Shown in pieces: positions 14,191 to 33,654 of a stretch of DNA of 64,000 bases. The position numbers and the translations under genes were made by a program. The first letter of the stretch is position 1; each line of letters starts with the position of its first letter. Origin of the DNA: Zonotrichia leucophrys gambelii (Eukaryota > Chordata > Aves > Passeriformes > Passerellidae); assembly GCF_028769735.1 (NCBI RefSeq), contig NC_088186.1:5046001-5110000 (forward strand), given 5' to 3'. The notes under the pieces are model-generated. The model did no database searches. It was given only the letters and a program-made list of their open reading frames with translations, and was not told the DNA's origin.

Positions 14191-17100
14191 CTCTTTATTC
14201 TTCTTGTGTGAATGTTTGTTTAGTGTGATGGAGTTAAATTTACCTCTTTCTCTTTAGATTCTTGCAATTGTCATATGTGCTGTGGAGAATGTCAAGCATC
14301 CCTGAGTGAGCAGCCAGAATGACTCTGTCACAGTCCTGGCTGCATTGTGCTGCTCTATTGACTCTGCAAACCTGAAATGTGTGTGGGAGAACTTTCTCTT
14401 GTAGTCTAGCATGTAATTTAATTGATGTTTGTTTGGTAATTTGCCTCAGATTAAATTATTCATTGTCACCACTGAACAAATGCTTTGTATGCTTCTGGTG
14501 GGTCAGCATTTTGCACAATGTTTCTCCCTTCTTATTCCACCTACTTTGATGCATTCATTTGGTTTTGCTGCAGTCTCAGAACTGAGAGCAACTTCTGTTG
14601 GGAGAAGGGGGAGACCCAGTGGACTCTGAGAGGCTTTGTGCAGTGATTATTTGGTTAAGGGAAATGCGATTACTTTTCCTCAGATTTAAACTTTGATGTA
14701 ACACAAGCTCACACTGCAGTTAATGGGAGCTGTTACCTGAGGATAAACTTCATAGCAATGTCACAGAAGTGAGCATGTGAGAATAGGAAGATATGTTCTC
14801 CAAAACATAAGAGACTGAAGTAATTGAAGAATTATTATCAAGGGCAATTCATGCTTTGATGCACAGGTGGATGTTTCTGATCTTAGCAAGATGTGTCAGG
14901 GGTAGAGTTGCCGCATTAGTTTTGGTCTGACCATATTTTAGCTTGGTAATTCTGTGGCTGTACAGGTGCTGTTGTCTTTTGGAGGAGGAGAAGCATGGCA
15001 AGGATCAGCATAAAGTCTGAATATTTTATGCAAGTGGGATCAGACTGAAACAATGTTTTTGTCAAAATTGAGATAAATGTCCTAACTAGAACATTGCAGA
15101 GTGCAGATGCAGCTGGGGTTGAGCTCTTCCCTGAATGTTTATCAGTGAAAAACTGAGAGCAGAAAGGTATTGGGTAAAAGAAAAATATGTGACAGGATGT
15201 TAGAGGTCTGTCTTGGTTGCCATTTTTACAGCTGCATGAGGGGCCAGGTTTTATTGTAATAAAACCATGCGAGAAACCCTAATAGATTTAAGGCATAGAA
15301 TCTCTACAGCTTTCTTTTGGCTCTTTGCTTGTATTTCTGGCCAAGTTCCAGAATTTATCCATTTTTTGCCAGTGTAGCTTGACTCCATTCCACAGAGTGG
15401 AGTGTATGAATAGATAATTCTGAATTATGAAATGCACTTTGAACAGAATATGTTTGTTAGCATATTTTGAAGTGACCAACTTTGTTGTTTGCAGACCTTT
15501 TAAATGTTATACACTCTGACATTGTTGTTCTATCCATTGCATTAGATTTCTGAGTTGCATATATCTCTGATAATCTTCCTGTTCTGGAAACTTCACTATT
15601 TCTTGGATCAAAGTGGAAGCACCTAATCTAATTTCTGGGTTAAAAATGGAATGCAATGGCAGATAGAAATACTTCAGGCATAGCAGTAATCTTATTTGGT
15701 CTTGAGTGTGAAGTGGTTCTTGAAAAATCTAGGATTGTATTTGTCATGTCATGGTATTTAAGGTATTAAATGCTTTCTGAACCCCATCTACAAAGAAGTT
15801 TCTCAGCAGTTTGTTCCATTTAATTTGGAAATGAGAGGAGGGAACAGTCAGTTCGCATCTTCACTTTTCTTTTGAACTTCAGAATGTTCCAAACCGTGCC
15901 CTAAAGTGGGAGAGCTTATTTTTTTAACCCTAGTTATTGCCATTGCTCCAGTGATTCTGGGACTCAGTCTCAAGCTAAGCAGAATTAGTGATTTTTACAG
16001 CATTTTTCTTTTCTGAGTGTCTGCATAAACATCCTGGAAGGACACGGTGCCTGCACTGGGGTTTGGTCAGTTCTGGCTTCACAGCCAGGGGAGGAGGTGA
16101 CAAGGAGTGAAGGCTGTTGTGTTTAGCGAATAAATACATCTTTGCATTAACCTGTGCAGCAAAGAGCTTTGCTCACGTGCTCAGTTCTACACCCACCAGG
16201 GGATTTATTTAGTGGAGATTAGGAGTTTTGCTGTTGAGAATACCAGGCATACCTGACAAGACCTTTGCTAGTTTTTTAAACTGTTATCTTTGGGGCTAAT
16301 TTTGATAGAGGAATACCAAGGACTCTTTATTTGCAAGGTGTGTCACTGATTGTTTTTAAGTGGTGATATTAAAAAAAAATCAAATTTATTCCCCAAATCC
16401 CTTTCCTAAACTCCAACTATGTGCTCAGAGCTGAATCATATTCAAAAAGGTTTGACACTAATAAATACATTTTGATTTTTGAGGGTGCATAGAACAACTT
16501 GGGTATCCTACATGATGAAACCAGTATAGTATTGGTTTGTGGTGAAGTTGGGCAAAAAGCTAATTTACAAAAAAAACATTCCCACAGACTGCTACAGTTT
16601 GAAGTATTGTTCTTGTGGATAAGATTCTGCTGTTCTGATTCAGTATGGTTTTGGATAAGAGGGCAGAATTGTCTTTTTTGTGTGTGTTCTTTTAAATGGA
16701 TCAGCAGGCCTGTTTGGCTTTCTATTGTAGTCACCCATGCCATGCAATAAGCAGGAACACTCTATGGCTCATTTTTAATAATCAGTACACAGCTGCCCAA
16801 AGGGGAAACCGTGGGCAAGAGCTCTTGTTGATCTTTGTTTTAACAGCTGGTATTATTAAGGGAGAGCTTCACAGACTGAGAGAAAAAAAAAGAGGATGAA
16901 AATCAGTCAACAGTTAATCCAAGATGTGGCCAGACAGCACAAGATTTACTGGGAATTAGTTCTAAAATTGCATTTGTTCAAATAATTCCAGAAGAAACGA
17001 ATGGGTGTGTATTAAATGGGGGAAGTGGGATGGTGCTGGGGAACAGTGAAAAGTTGCAACATTTGTCAACTGAAAAACCTTCCTGGAACAACAGCAGCAG

Positions 17101-17567
17101 TATATTTAGCATTGTTACCATGCTGCAACTCCTGGGGGAGGCAGCTCGGATCTGGAGCTCTGCTGCAGCTCGTGATTTATCCCCTCCTAGCAGCAGAGCC
17201 CCACAAACCAGGAGGATCTGCTCATTTTCAAAGTTCTTGTTTATAATGCACGGAACAGCGAATCCCTGTGGGTCCTTGCAGCTTTCAGGCTGCAGCTCTG
17301 GATTCTGTCAGCAAAAACCAAATCTTTATCCCATTCCTGTTCCCCCAGGATGAGCAGAAGGAGGAGGCTAGCATTGCTTTGTTTTGTTTCCTTGTTTTTA
17401 GTTTCTTTTTTTTTTTTCTTTAATGAGATTTGTGGGTTTAATTAATTCTAATGGTAGAGATGCATCATCTCTGTGGTCCCAGTAGATTTTAGCAGTTATG
17501 AGCCTTTGCTTAGCTAATGAGTCTGGATTTTAAAGTCTGGATTTTGCTGTTTATCCTCATACCTAGT

Positions 17568-17630
17568 ACAAATAAGTTCACTTAAATCAGTTGAATTGAA
17601 CAAATAAGTTCACTTAAATCAGTTGAATTG
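17568..17630. repeat. Perfect 31-bp tandem duplication (period 32)
   Basis: The segment starting acaaataagttcacttaaat is present at 17568-17598 and again at 17600-17630 with no differences, separated by one base. A smaller direct repeat (gtctggatttt at 17521-17531 and 17536-17546) lies just upstream. Confidence 0.95.
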
Positions 17631-18710
17631 CACTAGAATCACCAAAAGAAATAGCATGTGCATGTTTGTCTCCAATTTAAATAACTGAACAAGTGCATGA
17701 AAAGGTTGAAATGCACTCAGTCCTTCAATAAAAATAGTCCAACCTAACATCTGGCACTAGTTGAAGTTTCTCTCTTATTATCTTGCTCTTTAAGAGCTTT
17801 CTTACATCCTGGGTTGTAATTTGCACATTATAATGTATTTTGAAACAAAACTGTGTCTTGTTCTGGGGTTTCTTGAGTGTGTTTTATAAGCAGAATTGTA
17901 GGTTTGAAAAGAAGTGTTTCTTTCTGAATGGGTGGCTGGTGACAGATGGTTTTCATTGTGGCAAAGTCATGCAGTGCCTCAAACCTCAAAGTGTATAAAT
18001 TTATTGGAAGGAAATGAATTGCTGCTGCATCATGGCCATCTATGAAAAGTGTCCTTGGACATTGAAATGGTGTTTTTTGAGCTTTGCCTTTTCCTTATTC
18101 AAAGAGAGCTATAAAATTCATTTTCAAGAGCACAAGAGCATGAAACTGTGACACCTCTAAGAAGAACATTTCCTTTTTCAAGAGATGTGACATTATCTTT
18201 AGAAGGATCTCCCACTGATAAAAGCACGTGATGCCTCAGTATGGCCTTTTCAGGTACCTGTTTGAATAAAACCAAAATAGCACCTACTGCTCCATGATGG
18301 ATGTACATCTGTCCAAGCAGTCTAGGACATGTAACCTACATAATTTATCATCAAAAACTCCCTTGTTCCAAGAAAACAAAGGGTAATCTTATTTGTCCCT
18401 CACCATCCACTATTTGGCTCAGTTGCTGTTTCTCTTCATCACCTGTTGCTCATCAGCTCTGTCCTGCTGCAGCTGAAGTGATCACATCCTCCTGCCTTCC
18501 CCCTCCCCAGAATTAATCACTCCTCTCTGTTATCTTACCTCTTGCAGCATCTTTGAGCTGCTGCAGTAGCAGCAACCACATCCTCTCTCAGACGGTGGAT
18601 CCCCGCTCACCTTCCTTCCTGCCTGCTGTGTTAGCACAGTTACTTGCCCTGTTGCTGTGGAGGAACTGCAAGTTCTGCTTTACCACATCCTCTACAAGAC
18701 ACCAAGGCGT

Positions 18711-18729
18711 AGGGGGAGGAGGAGGAGGC
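18711..18729. repeat. Short (GGA)n purine tract
   Basis: agggggaggaggaggagg forms a short GGA-type tract. Minor low-complexity sequence. Confidence 0.75.
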
Positions 18730-18933
18730 TTGCTTTGGCCTCAGAATGGGGAGGATAATGGAGGGTTTGGGGCAGAGTAAGAAGGGGTAAGAGCAGGAGG
18801 TTTCTTGTAGGATCACCTGCTCCTGGAGCTCCACTGCTTCTGTGGCCTCTGACTCAGAACCTTCTGGCTGCTGCAAAAGGAGCAGTTTCACTTCACAGTG
18901 GAAGCTGTCAGCAGAGAGAAGGAGACACTGAGA

Positions 18934-18964
18934 GTGTGTGTGTGTCTATCTGTGTGTGTGTGAG
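18934..18964. repeat. Imperfect (GT)n tract
   Basis: Two GT runs interrupted by ctatc. Short interrupted microsatellite in intron 1. Confidence 0.85.
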
Positions 18965-21900
18965 TGCCTTGGCAGTGGATGACATTGGTTGTGCTCACCC
19001 CGGGAGCTTCTCCCCGCCAGCCACGTGCTGGGTTTTGCAGGGCTTCCATAAGAGGTGTTTGTTAAAGTGGGTCACCATGGCTGTACTCGCAGTGACCTCT
19101 CCAGCAGGCAGAGCTGGCCTCTTGCTGACCTGCTGCTGCTCCCAGAGCCACTCTCCCTCCCAGCCCTGCTTGGGGAGCCTGCTGTTGGCTGTGCTGCTTT
19201 CACTGTGGGCTCTGTAAGCCAGTGCTGTGTGTTGGGCACCTTCTCTGCAAGGAGGCTGAACCTTCACCAGCACAAATCTCACCCCTTTCATTAGTGGGGA
19301 TGTTCTGTGCAGCTCTGCTGTAGGTGGATCTTTCAGGGAGATGTTGCAATCAAACTGGTTCCCTGTCAGCCCTGATGATCTGGTTGTGCTCCCAGGACTG
19401 GCCATGCCTCAGAGCAGCTGGAATATTCATGGTGCTCTCCAGGTGCTGGTCTTTGTGCCAGCTGCTCATGGTTTTTCTCAGGAGTGTTTCTTGTTTGAAT
19501 TAAGTCAGGTTTTTATCCAGGTAGGGTTAAGCTATGGCCAAAACCTGCCTGTGGGACAGCTCCCTGGATTAATTAGCAGGAGGGGTCACTCTTGAGTTTG
19601 TGGAAGGTGGTTTTAGGGGTGGGGATAAGTGTGGTTGGTCTCAAAAGCAATTACAAGGCTGTGCAAAGGGCCTTGCTATTATACTGGGACAATATTATTT
19701 TCTACCCTAATTAAACCTGCCATAAGTATTAGAACTTATTTTGCTTTCCAGCTTCAGCAAAATGCTGAAGGAGGTTAAGCATTGCAAGACTGAAATGTGG
19801 CCCAAAAACTACTTTATTCATAATATCTGTTGAAACAGGCAGGACAGTAGAGGTGAGTTTATCTAGCAACATAAAAGGCATTTCAACCTAAAACATGGCT
19901 TGTTTCCACTCTTGTTATCTGTCAATTCCCCTTCACACAGGTTTGCAATACATTGTTTCCTAATGATGCAGCAAAGAATCTTATATTTCTTTTTGTGGTC
20001 TCATAGCTAGATAAAGTTACCAGGTGAATGGAAGTGATAGACTAGTTAACCTTGAGGGCTTTATGGAAAAATGTGTTTAGGGGGTGGCAATGAAAGGAAG
20101 ATGGAGATGGGCAAGTAAGATGGCTTTTTTCTCTGGTCTATTTATTATTCAGCTGAAGCAGAACTCCTGGTGAAAAGGTTGGGAGGAATTTATTTAATAC
20201 TTGAAGGGTAAAATGAAATTAAGCATGTGTGGCTGAAGAGGTGATCTGCATGACAAATGCACATGCTCATAAATAGCTTTGTTAGCAAGAACCGGATGTG
20301 TGGGGGAATGGAAGGCTCAGAAAAGAACCAGTGAAGCCTCAGCACCGTGTGAGTGTGAACCTGCAGAGATGGTGTCCCTGCCCCATCCCTCTCTGCTCCA
20401 CAGTGCTGTGAGTGTTCCCTGTCTCTGCTGCAGGAAGGGAAAGGTTGGTGTCCTGTGTTCCATATATAATCAGGATATTTGTTTAGTGTCATTAACTGAG
20501 GGTTTCTCTGACTTGCTGACAAGTTTTGTGTGGGAAGTTGATTCTCATCAGTAGTGGCTGAGTCAACAGATGCTGAATTGCTTTGGTATTTTCTACTCAT
20601 CTCTGTTTTCTGGAAGGCTCTTGCAGTGGTAGCCTGTATTTTATGCATTTTCTTTCATTATTAATTTGCCTGGAGACTGTTAACATTTGCATATAGCTTT
20701 ATTGTAGGTCTCTGAGGATCTGTGATCTGAATTCCCCTGCATTCTGCCAGCACTCGAGTGCCATATGGGACTCAGCCGAGCCTGTGAAGGGCTCATCCTC
20801 TCGTTAATTATTTTTATAATTTGAAGTTGTTAAACCATGGAATCTAAAAAAGTAATTTAAAAATTGAACACTGTAATGTATTCTTGATCTTCACTTTAAT
20901 TCCTTTTTGCCTATGAAAGTGAATGAGAGTGTTTAAAAAAAAAAGATATGGGAGGAGAAGGTATGATCAGAGGTAAAAATTAGCTATTAATTCCGCTATT
21001 ACTATTTTTGTTATTAATGAAAGTAAACAAATAATCTTGTGAGGAAACAGAATCAAACTCACTGGGGAATGAGATAGTAGAAAGTCTTTAAATATTCTGA
21101 ATATTCAATAATCCTGAGTCTTTTATTGCATTGCTGCATGAGAATTACAGGAGGCATATGCTAAAAATAAAGGCTTTTCATTTGCTATTAGCATCTGACT
21201 TTTCATCATAGTCTTTCTTCATTATTTGTCTCCATGTTAGCATTCTTAATTTCACAGTTCTGCACTGTCACCCCTGACAGCAGCAGAAAGGGTGACAGTG
21301 ACAATTTAGCCTGGATACCGGTACAGGAAATGCTGCCAGCTCAGTCTACTCTGGGCAGGTTTGACAGGAAGATTTAAATTGCAGAATTAATTGATAAATT
21401 CTCCTAGAATCTAATGTTTTGTTCACACTTGACACCGAGTAGAGACCCCAGTCCTTCTGGCCTGGCTGTGTGGTGGAGCTGGGCAGGGTGAGTCTGTCTG
21501 GCTGCAGCTCAAGAGAAAAGTGAGAGCATCCCCTTTATTTCAGTGTTAAGGCTGGAGAAGCCCCTTGGTGGAGTGAAAGTCCATCTTAGGATCTGAATGC
21601 CATGTGTTGAACTATTTTGCAATAGATAGAAGCCTTCTAGAAAGAGGAAGGAATATCTCACTGAGCTGATCTTCAAAGACCTCATGAACAACACTTTATT
21701 GCTCAATAATTGGTTGTACTCCATGTTATATGGCCAAGAAATGGGAAGAAGGTTTTTCTTTTGCCTTTTTTTTTCCTTAATGGTCAACTTTCCTCTTCCC
21801 AAAATACTTCACATAGCTGGGGAATGTGACTTCAGGAGGGCAGTTGAGAAGTGAAGGGGATTTGACAGCCTGAAGTAACCATTCAAATGAAGCAAAGCAA

Positions 21901-24900
21901 ATGGGCAGCACTATTTCCATTTTAAGCATTGTCAGGGTAACAAGCATGCAACTGAATTTCAGAAAGAATGCATGCATGGGAGGTTATTTGGGCAGTGGTA
22001 AAAGCACCAGGAGAGAATTAATGGGAACAGAAATGAAGTTAGAAAATGAATTTAGAAACACACTTTGCCTTGGGGTTAAAATAGTCAAAGGATTCTGGGT
22101 ACTTGGATGTCAAATTCCTGTTCAAGTTAATAACTAAAGTTCTACTTCCCTCTTTGAGCTTCAGTTTTTGTGGGCATGCTCAAGAATATGTTAAGCTGAA
22201 CAGCTTTTTAAGCATCAGGGGCTCTGCTTTCCCACCTGAGTCAGGTGGATCAGCTCCTCTATTCCAGCTCCTCCATCACCTGGGGAAGTTTGTAGTGGCA
22301 CATGTTGCTGGCTTTGGGAAGCAGGTGGAATCTGATGAAGGGGGTAAGTTACAGTTCCACAAGTTGTTTAATTACATGCATATTGTGATGGGCAATTAGA
22401 AGTTTATTCTTTTTTTAGTAAGCTGATACCACAATAAACACAGACATTTGAAACTGGGAGAAGATGAGATTTGGCAGTTGGAAGGACATAGTAACACGAA
22501 GGCTGTGGTGAGAGCCTACTGTGACAGACAGCTGACTGTCAGAGCAGAATTTCTGCTCAGAAAATGTTCTTAGGTGTGAACCAGTCTCTGAGGCAGAGGA
22601 AAGCAGTGAATTCTTCCAGAAAATGTTTTGGTGGTTCTTTTTCTGAGAAAACAGGTGTGGTATGACCTTTTGTTTCTCCCTCACTGTGGCCATGTGGGAG
22701 CATTCTTACTGAACATTGCATCATATTTCTTGCCTTGTTTTCTTGAATGCTAAAGCCCTGTGGAGTTTATTGTTTCCTAATGTTCTCCCTGACTGGACGG
22801 GTGAGGATGCTGCAAAAATGAACAGAGGAGAGTCTGTGTATTGAAACTGAGAGGTGAAACAGCAGCTCCTGGGGCACCTGAGCCCTCCTGCAGCTGGGGA
22901 CTGACCCTGCAGAGTGGCACAGCTCACCTGCTAAACCATCTCTGCCAGGGCTGGTGCACTGTGTGCTGGAAACATCTGTTGTTCTCTTTGGACTCCAGAA
23001 TAATTGATGGGGGTTTTTAACTCTAGTTTCCTATTGATAATGCATTTTTGTAATGAACTTTAAGAAAAGTAAATCAATTTCCAAAAAGTGTTTTCAATAT
23101 TGATTATTTGAAGGCATGATATTGTTAACTGCTCTCAAAAATCTCTTCTTCCGAAGTCCTATTTTGCCTTGATTACATGTATCCCTGGACTTTGGGATTC
23201 CATGAATTGAAGGTTATGCTGGACACATTTTGTGTTCTCTGTCATCCCTTGATTCATTAACTCAGAGCCTTTGCCTACCTTCAGTGTCCTTCCAGATGCA
23301 TGGAGCAAGGAGGACAATCTGTGTGGTGTCCCCCTGGCTGCACTGCCCTTCCTTTGCAGTCTCATGCTCAGCCAGTGATGGTGTTGCCAATTTTACTGAC
23401 TTTTTTTCATCCTCGAGGCACTCAGCAAAGGGAAGGGACAATGGAATGCATGACCCCAGTGTAACACAGTGCTGTGGGGCGTTGGCTGCTGAGTGAAATG
23501 GCACTTGGGCCAGCACTGTTCCATGCCCAGAAAAGAACAGAAACTCTTCTCATTAGCAAATTTGCAGAGTTAAACTTCCTCTTGTCTCACTCTTGATAGT
23601 AGAGGTCAGTGCTTTACTTTTGAGGTGGTTCTGCCTGGAGCTTGGCACAGGGCAAGTGCCTCATCTCACTTTATAAATAGAAATTCAGCATCTTCCCCTG
23701 GTTGATCTGTCTGACAGCTGCACCACCGTGTGCTCCTCTTACACTGCTCCTCAGGGAGTTTTATTTCCAATATTATTTATTTCCAGCTTGGCCTAGTGAG
23801 GCCTTAGGAGCAGTCCAGCAGGTCCCTCTGTGGGATGCCAGCCCATTTCTGGGTTTTATTCCAACTCTGATCTAACTGATGCTCTGAGAATTGATGCAGG
23901 GTGGGAGTTTTGGGTAAGCCACCACCAGGGTTGACTTTTCAGGGTGAACCTGCTCTGTCTTGAAATCTGGGTTACCTTGAAGGGCAGGATCTCCTTGAAA
24001 GGCATTCTTTCCTCTGGGAAACCTTGACCTTTCCTCTTTGGATGGGGTCACAATAGGATAATAAGTTAGTTTATCAGATCAGATTTGTACCAAGAAAGGT
24101 GGGTAAATTTGCTTACAGGGATTACAGGGTGAATTTCCCTGCCTGAGATTTCCCTTCTCTAAATCAGGAGTGTGTGAATCCATGTAAACTTGTGACTAAT
24201 GGACTTCCCCATGGGGTATTTATTTTATATGCATGTGTTTATGTTAAATAATGTAAATTGTGGAAGAGTAGGGTGTGGGAGAGCTAGAGGACCTCTTTAT
24301 CAGAACCCTTAAAATGGCCATGTTTGCATTACTCTCCTGATTCCTGCATAATCCCAGAGGTGGAGAGGTTGTATATTTGAAGCAGAGCAGGAGGTGCTCT
24401 GTGCTGGCATCAGACTCCAGGCTGAGCTGAGCCCCTGGCAGGAGGAGGATCATTGTTACCCCTGATTTTGCCTTCTCTCCACCTCTGAAACTGCCTGAAA
24501 TTGAGATTTGTATATAGGCAAACGTGTACATTTTCAGTCTGTGTATTCCCTTTCTGCAGAATGCACACATCCTCTTGCTGAGTGACTGATGCTACACTGG
24601 TTCAAGGGGGATTTATATTGCTGGAAGTAAGGATTTTATTTTGTGTAGTTTGATTTTTATTTTTTTTTTTACTTCAGTTGCTCTTAAACACTTTCTTGTA
24701 GTTTCTGGAACACTTAGCCCTGGAGCACTTAAGGTTCTTCACTATTTTTGTAACTTTGTACTATTACTTTTGCTGTTCTGCCTCCAGTGCCTCTTTAATT
24801 GACTAAAACTGACATAACTTAAATTGAAACCTAGTCTGGTTTGGCTGACTTGGTTTGAAACAGTGCCTGATGCTAAAGCAGAGCAAGCACACAATGCACA

Positions 24901-26327
24901 AACCCTGTGTGTCCCATTCCATGAGTTTTACCTGCTGATTTAACTCCCCCTTCTTCATTGAGTTTTGCAGATTTTTTTCTTCTTAACAAGGTTCCTATTT
25001 TTTCCCTTCACATTACAGTTCAGCAGCTTTATTAGCAGGTTTATTTTCTTTATCAGCTCCTGTGTCCATCACTGTTCAAGGCTGGCTGAGTCCCTCCTGC
25101 CACCAGTGTAACTCTGTCACAGCCAGATGTGCTACAGAGCAGAAAGTGGTGTTTGATAAAAGCAACATACTCACAAACCAGGCTTTGTTGTAGCTTTCAG
25201 TGATTTTTCTGCTCTGTGTCTAAGTGGGGTGAGCTTGTCTGGCTTTTGTATCTCGGTGATAACTCTGCACACTGAGCCACAGTGCCAAATCTTTGGATGC
25301 AGAGAAGCATCACTTGTGTCAGGATCTTTGGTAGTGGCAGCTCAGCATCCCGCCCAAATCTAGTGCTAGAAAACATTGTCAATCTCATTTGTAGATTGTA
25401 CAAAACTTACTCTCTGTTTTCCTGGTAAACCACAATGGAACCTGATGCCAAGTAAGTTAGGCTGATATTAAAACCCTTGTTTTATTTTACAGTGTATGTC
25501 TGTCAGAATAAGTATTCAATGTATTACAGTTTAAAAATTATATTTCAAGTATTGTAGAAACAGAACTTCTGCAACGCTGTGTGAAATGGATTGTGGAGTT
25601 TGAGTGCTGTTGAAATAACCAAATTTTGAAAAATAAGGTGATTAAAATTGAAATCTGCAGATAGTAATAAACTGGCTCGGATAATTAACTTGGATTTAGA
25701 GTTGCTTAATTTCTCTTGGCACTTGCAAATCCCAGACTGACTTGTGGAATGTTCTTGATTTCATTGAAAACATGTGTGACTGTTTTTGAGGGCAACAATA
25801 TTTGAAGAACAAAGCAGTATCTGTATCTACATGGAGGTGGGCAAGAAAACTTTCAGAAAACATAGTTTGTGTCATTTTGGGGGGCATTGTGTTGTCTGTT
25901 TTAGAGCAAACAGGCTACAAAGGAATTGAGGTCTGCTCTGTAAAAATATTAACTGTTCTGAATAACATTTTAAATTCATAGCACTGGCAAAGCTGGAGTT
26001 TAAATCTACACTTTTCATGTGAAAATCAGAATTATTAATTAGGAGTAGTTCCCAAACTCATGGAACTTCTATTAGTTCTTCAGAGTAAAAGAAAATACTG
26101 TCATGAGTATCTATTTCTTATCCTACATGTAAGTATTTATATTAGAAGATGGTATTTAATAGAATTGCCAGTATTTCTGGAATGAAACTGATGCAGAAAT
26201 GAGTAATGAAGAGTGTTGCTGAATTGGGCTCATGGTAAAATACAGATTTCTGTTGTTAAAAACCTGTCTCACTATAAAAGTATCTAAGTGGTAATGGAAA
26301 ATATTAACAACTCTTTCTGTATGGTGA

Positions 26328-31114
<4,787 letters not shown>

Positions 31115-31171
31115 GAATCTTTCAAAGAAATACCAACCCAAGAAGAACTCCAAAGAGGAGGAAGAATACAG
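31115..31171 (+). CDS. FNBP1: FNBP1 internal coding exon 3: F-BAR residues 48-65 with split codons 47 and 66
   Basis: This 57-nt exon encodes NLSKKYQPKKNSKEEEEY between an acceptor ending tttaattttag and a gtatgt donor. It is phase 2 on both sides, so skipping it would remove 19 residues without breaking the frame. It holds K51, K52 and K56, part of the basic cluster that binds PI(4,5)P2 and phosphatidylserine membranes in this family. The acidic run EEEE follows the basic stretch, as in FBP17. Codon 47 (AG|G, Arg) and codon 66 (AG|G, Arg; Lys in human as I remember it) are split by introns. Introns of 4602 bp and 2483 bp flank it. Confidence 0.96.
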
Positions 31172-33654
31172 GTATGTTCACCATTCCCTGCTGGGTGAGC
31201 ACACATTGATGGAGGAATGGCAAAGTTTGGGTCATCACCTAGGATTTGGCTTGTAAACCCAAGGTTTTAATGTCAAGTGTAAGAATATAGACATCACAGG
31301 CTTGTGGGGTAGATACTAAGGAGTGGATTTGCCCTGTAACTACTCAGTTCCCTTATGTTGCAGTTTCTGGATGCCTGGGTTGGAGTTTTGGTTTCATTTG
31401 TTTTTTAATGTGCCTTAAAACCTTCAAGCCAGACTGATCCTGCTTCTCTGAAGTGAACAACCAAATTCATATCTGCTTTCAGCAGGAGCAGAGGCAGTTG
31501 TTAATTTTAGCATGAAACTCAAGCACTCTGTGTAAGTATTAAATGACTCAAACAGGCTGACAACACAGATTAGTAACTTACAAAAGGAGTAATGTTCAAA
31601 CAGCACAGTGGCTCCTGCAGAGCAGGGTGGAGGATGAGGGTTGTACTCCCAGTGTCCTGGGGCTGGCTGCTGTTGAAGGATGGGCACAGCCTCACCTGTC
31701 TGCTTGTGATTCACCTGCACAGACCTGTCCCCATGGCAGGGGATTGATGCTGTGCTCACAGGCAGAGCAACAAGGTCCAGGAGATGAGACACCACAGGTC
31801 CCTAAGAGCACTCCTGCCCTTGAGGAGAATGAAGATATGTTTTAAGGAGAATTTTCTAGAAGATGAGCTTCCCACCAGGCTCTAAATCAGAGGGAGAACC
31901 TTTCCCCTTGGAGCACTGTGACCTCTGAGTTTGTAAACATCAGGGTTTTGTAATGCAGCTCTGAAGGAAGGCATGGCAGGGGCTGACCCTCAGCCTGGTG
32001 CTCCAGGAGGCTGCTCTGCCTCTGGAGAGCCCAGCAGCAGCCTCAAACCCCTGACCTTGAAATTTGACATGTTTCAAAAGAGTTTGGATATGGCTCCAAT
32101 TGCATGATTATATTAATACAGATTTTTTGGGTCAGCCCCCCAAGCTGCTCTATACAGTTACTCCAGTGGCTTGTGTAACAGAGATAACAGGCTCTTTGCT
32201 TGTTTTTTAATTTATTTTTAGGAGCATTGTTTGGGAATCAGTTATTTATGCCATTGTTTCCTGAGATATTGATATTTACACAAGGAAGATTATGTTACCA
32301 GCACAGTGGCTGTTCTGGTCTCTACCCAAGATTAGGAATAAATCTGCCTTTGGATAGCTCCACCATAAATGGGTATTTTGAGTTTACTACAATGGGTTTT
32401 GGCACATCCTTCATTGCTGGAAAAGGATATTGGAGTTGAATGATTCTATGTGATGTGGCACAGAAGATCCTGAGCATCCTTTGCCCTTTATAAATGCAGT
32501 GTTCACCTCAGTGTGGTTACTTCATGTCTCAAAACAATGTCTGGGGATTTGTCATGTGACCTTTGGGTGCCTCAGATGCTGCTTGGAGACAACCTGGCTG
32601 AAAATCAGCTTTTTCAAGCTCATTGTCAGTCTCTAGTTCTGTGCCTTTTATACCTTGGGATTTTTTTGTTACAGGGATTTCTCTCATTTCACATCTTGAC
32701 TGTGAATATTTCTGCTTGTAATGTTTTTAGTTCCTTTTAGTCCCCTTTTTAGTTTCTCCTGTTTTTATTTTCATCTGATGCCTTTTTCATCCCTACCTGT
32801 ACCACTCTATTCTATTTCCTTTAAATATCTCCATCTTTGCTTTGATTTTTCACCTTTAGGTGATGATACCAGTGCAGGCCACTACTATTTTAGAATTAGA
32901 ATAAAAAATAACAACAACAATAGTTTTTCTAATATGTAGTAGTGTCTTGCTGCTGGCTTCCAGCTGCCCAGCACAGCCAGCTGGGGTATTTAAATGCAGC
33001 TCTGTTGGCACTGGGCTGAATATACCAGTGACATAATCTGCTGCTTCAAAATTTGTGTGCACAGATGTTTCTTCCTTTCAATAATACATGGAATGCTGTA
33101 TGGGAGATTATTTGATATGAAAATATAAACCTTGTGATGGAAGGTACTAAAAAAATATGGGTTGACAATGAACAGCTGGTTAGTAAACTTATTTATTTAA
33201 AAACTTTATAAACTATATCTGATTTAAATCAAATTTACACTATGAAAAACTTTCTTTTCTAGGCTATGCTGGCCAAAATTTTGCTTGCTTAGACAGGATT
33301 TTTCCAGGTAGGATATACTGATGACTCTGTGCACTGAATTGTAGGAATTGAGAGAGTACAACTAGAAATGTTTGGTGAGTAGAGATTAGAAAACTGAAGC
33401 CCCAGAGCTGTGCTGATAAAGAACCTGGCACTCTAAAGTGGTGATATTTTAAGAGCCAGTGTCAAACTGTCTAAATTGAGATAGACTTATCAGAGAACTG
33501 TCAGTGTGTGGGACAGGCTTCCTTTGGAGCAATTCCTTCAGTGAATCTGTGCTAATTCACTGCAATGCTAAGTGCTTAAGGAGGATCCCAGCTCCCTTTG
33601 CAGTGTGTGTGTCAGAAAATAAAGAGCCTAAAAATGCATTTCTGTCCTTTGCAG
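31172..33654 (+). other. FNBP1: FNBP1 intron 3
   Basis: A 2483-bp intron with a gtatgt donor and a gcag acceptor, interrupting codon 66 after its second base. I searched it by eye for a second copy of exon 4 (a possible alternative exon) and found none. No recognisable repeats. Confidence 0.85.
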
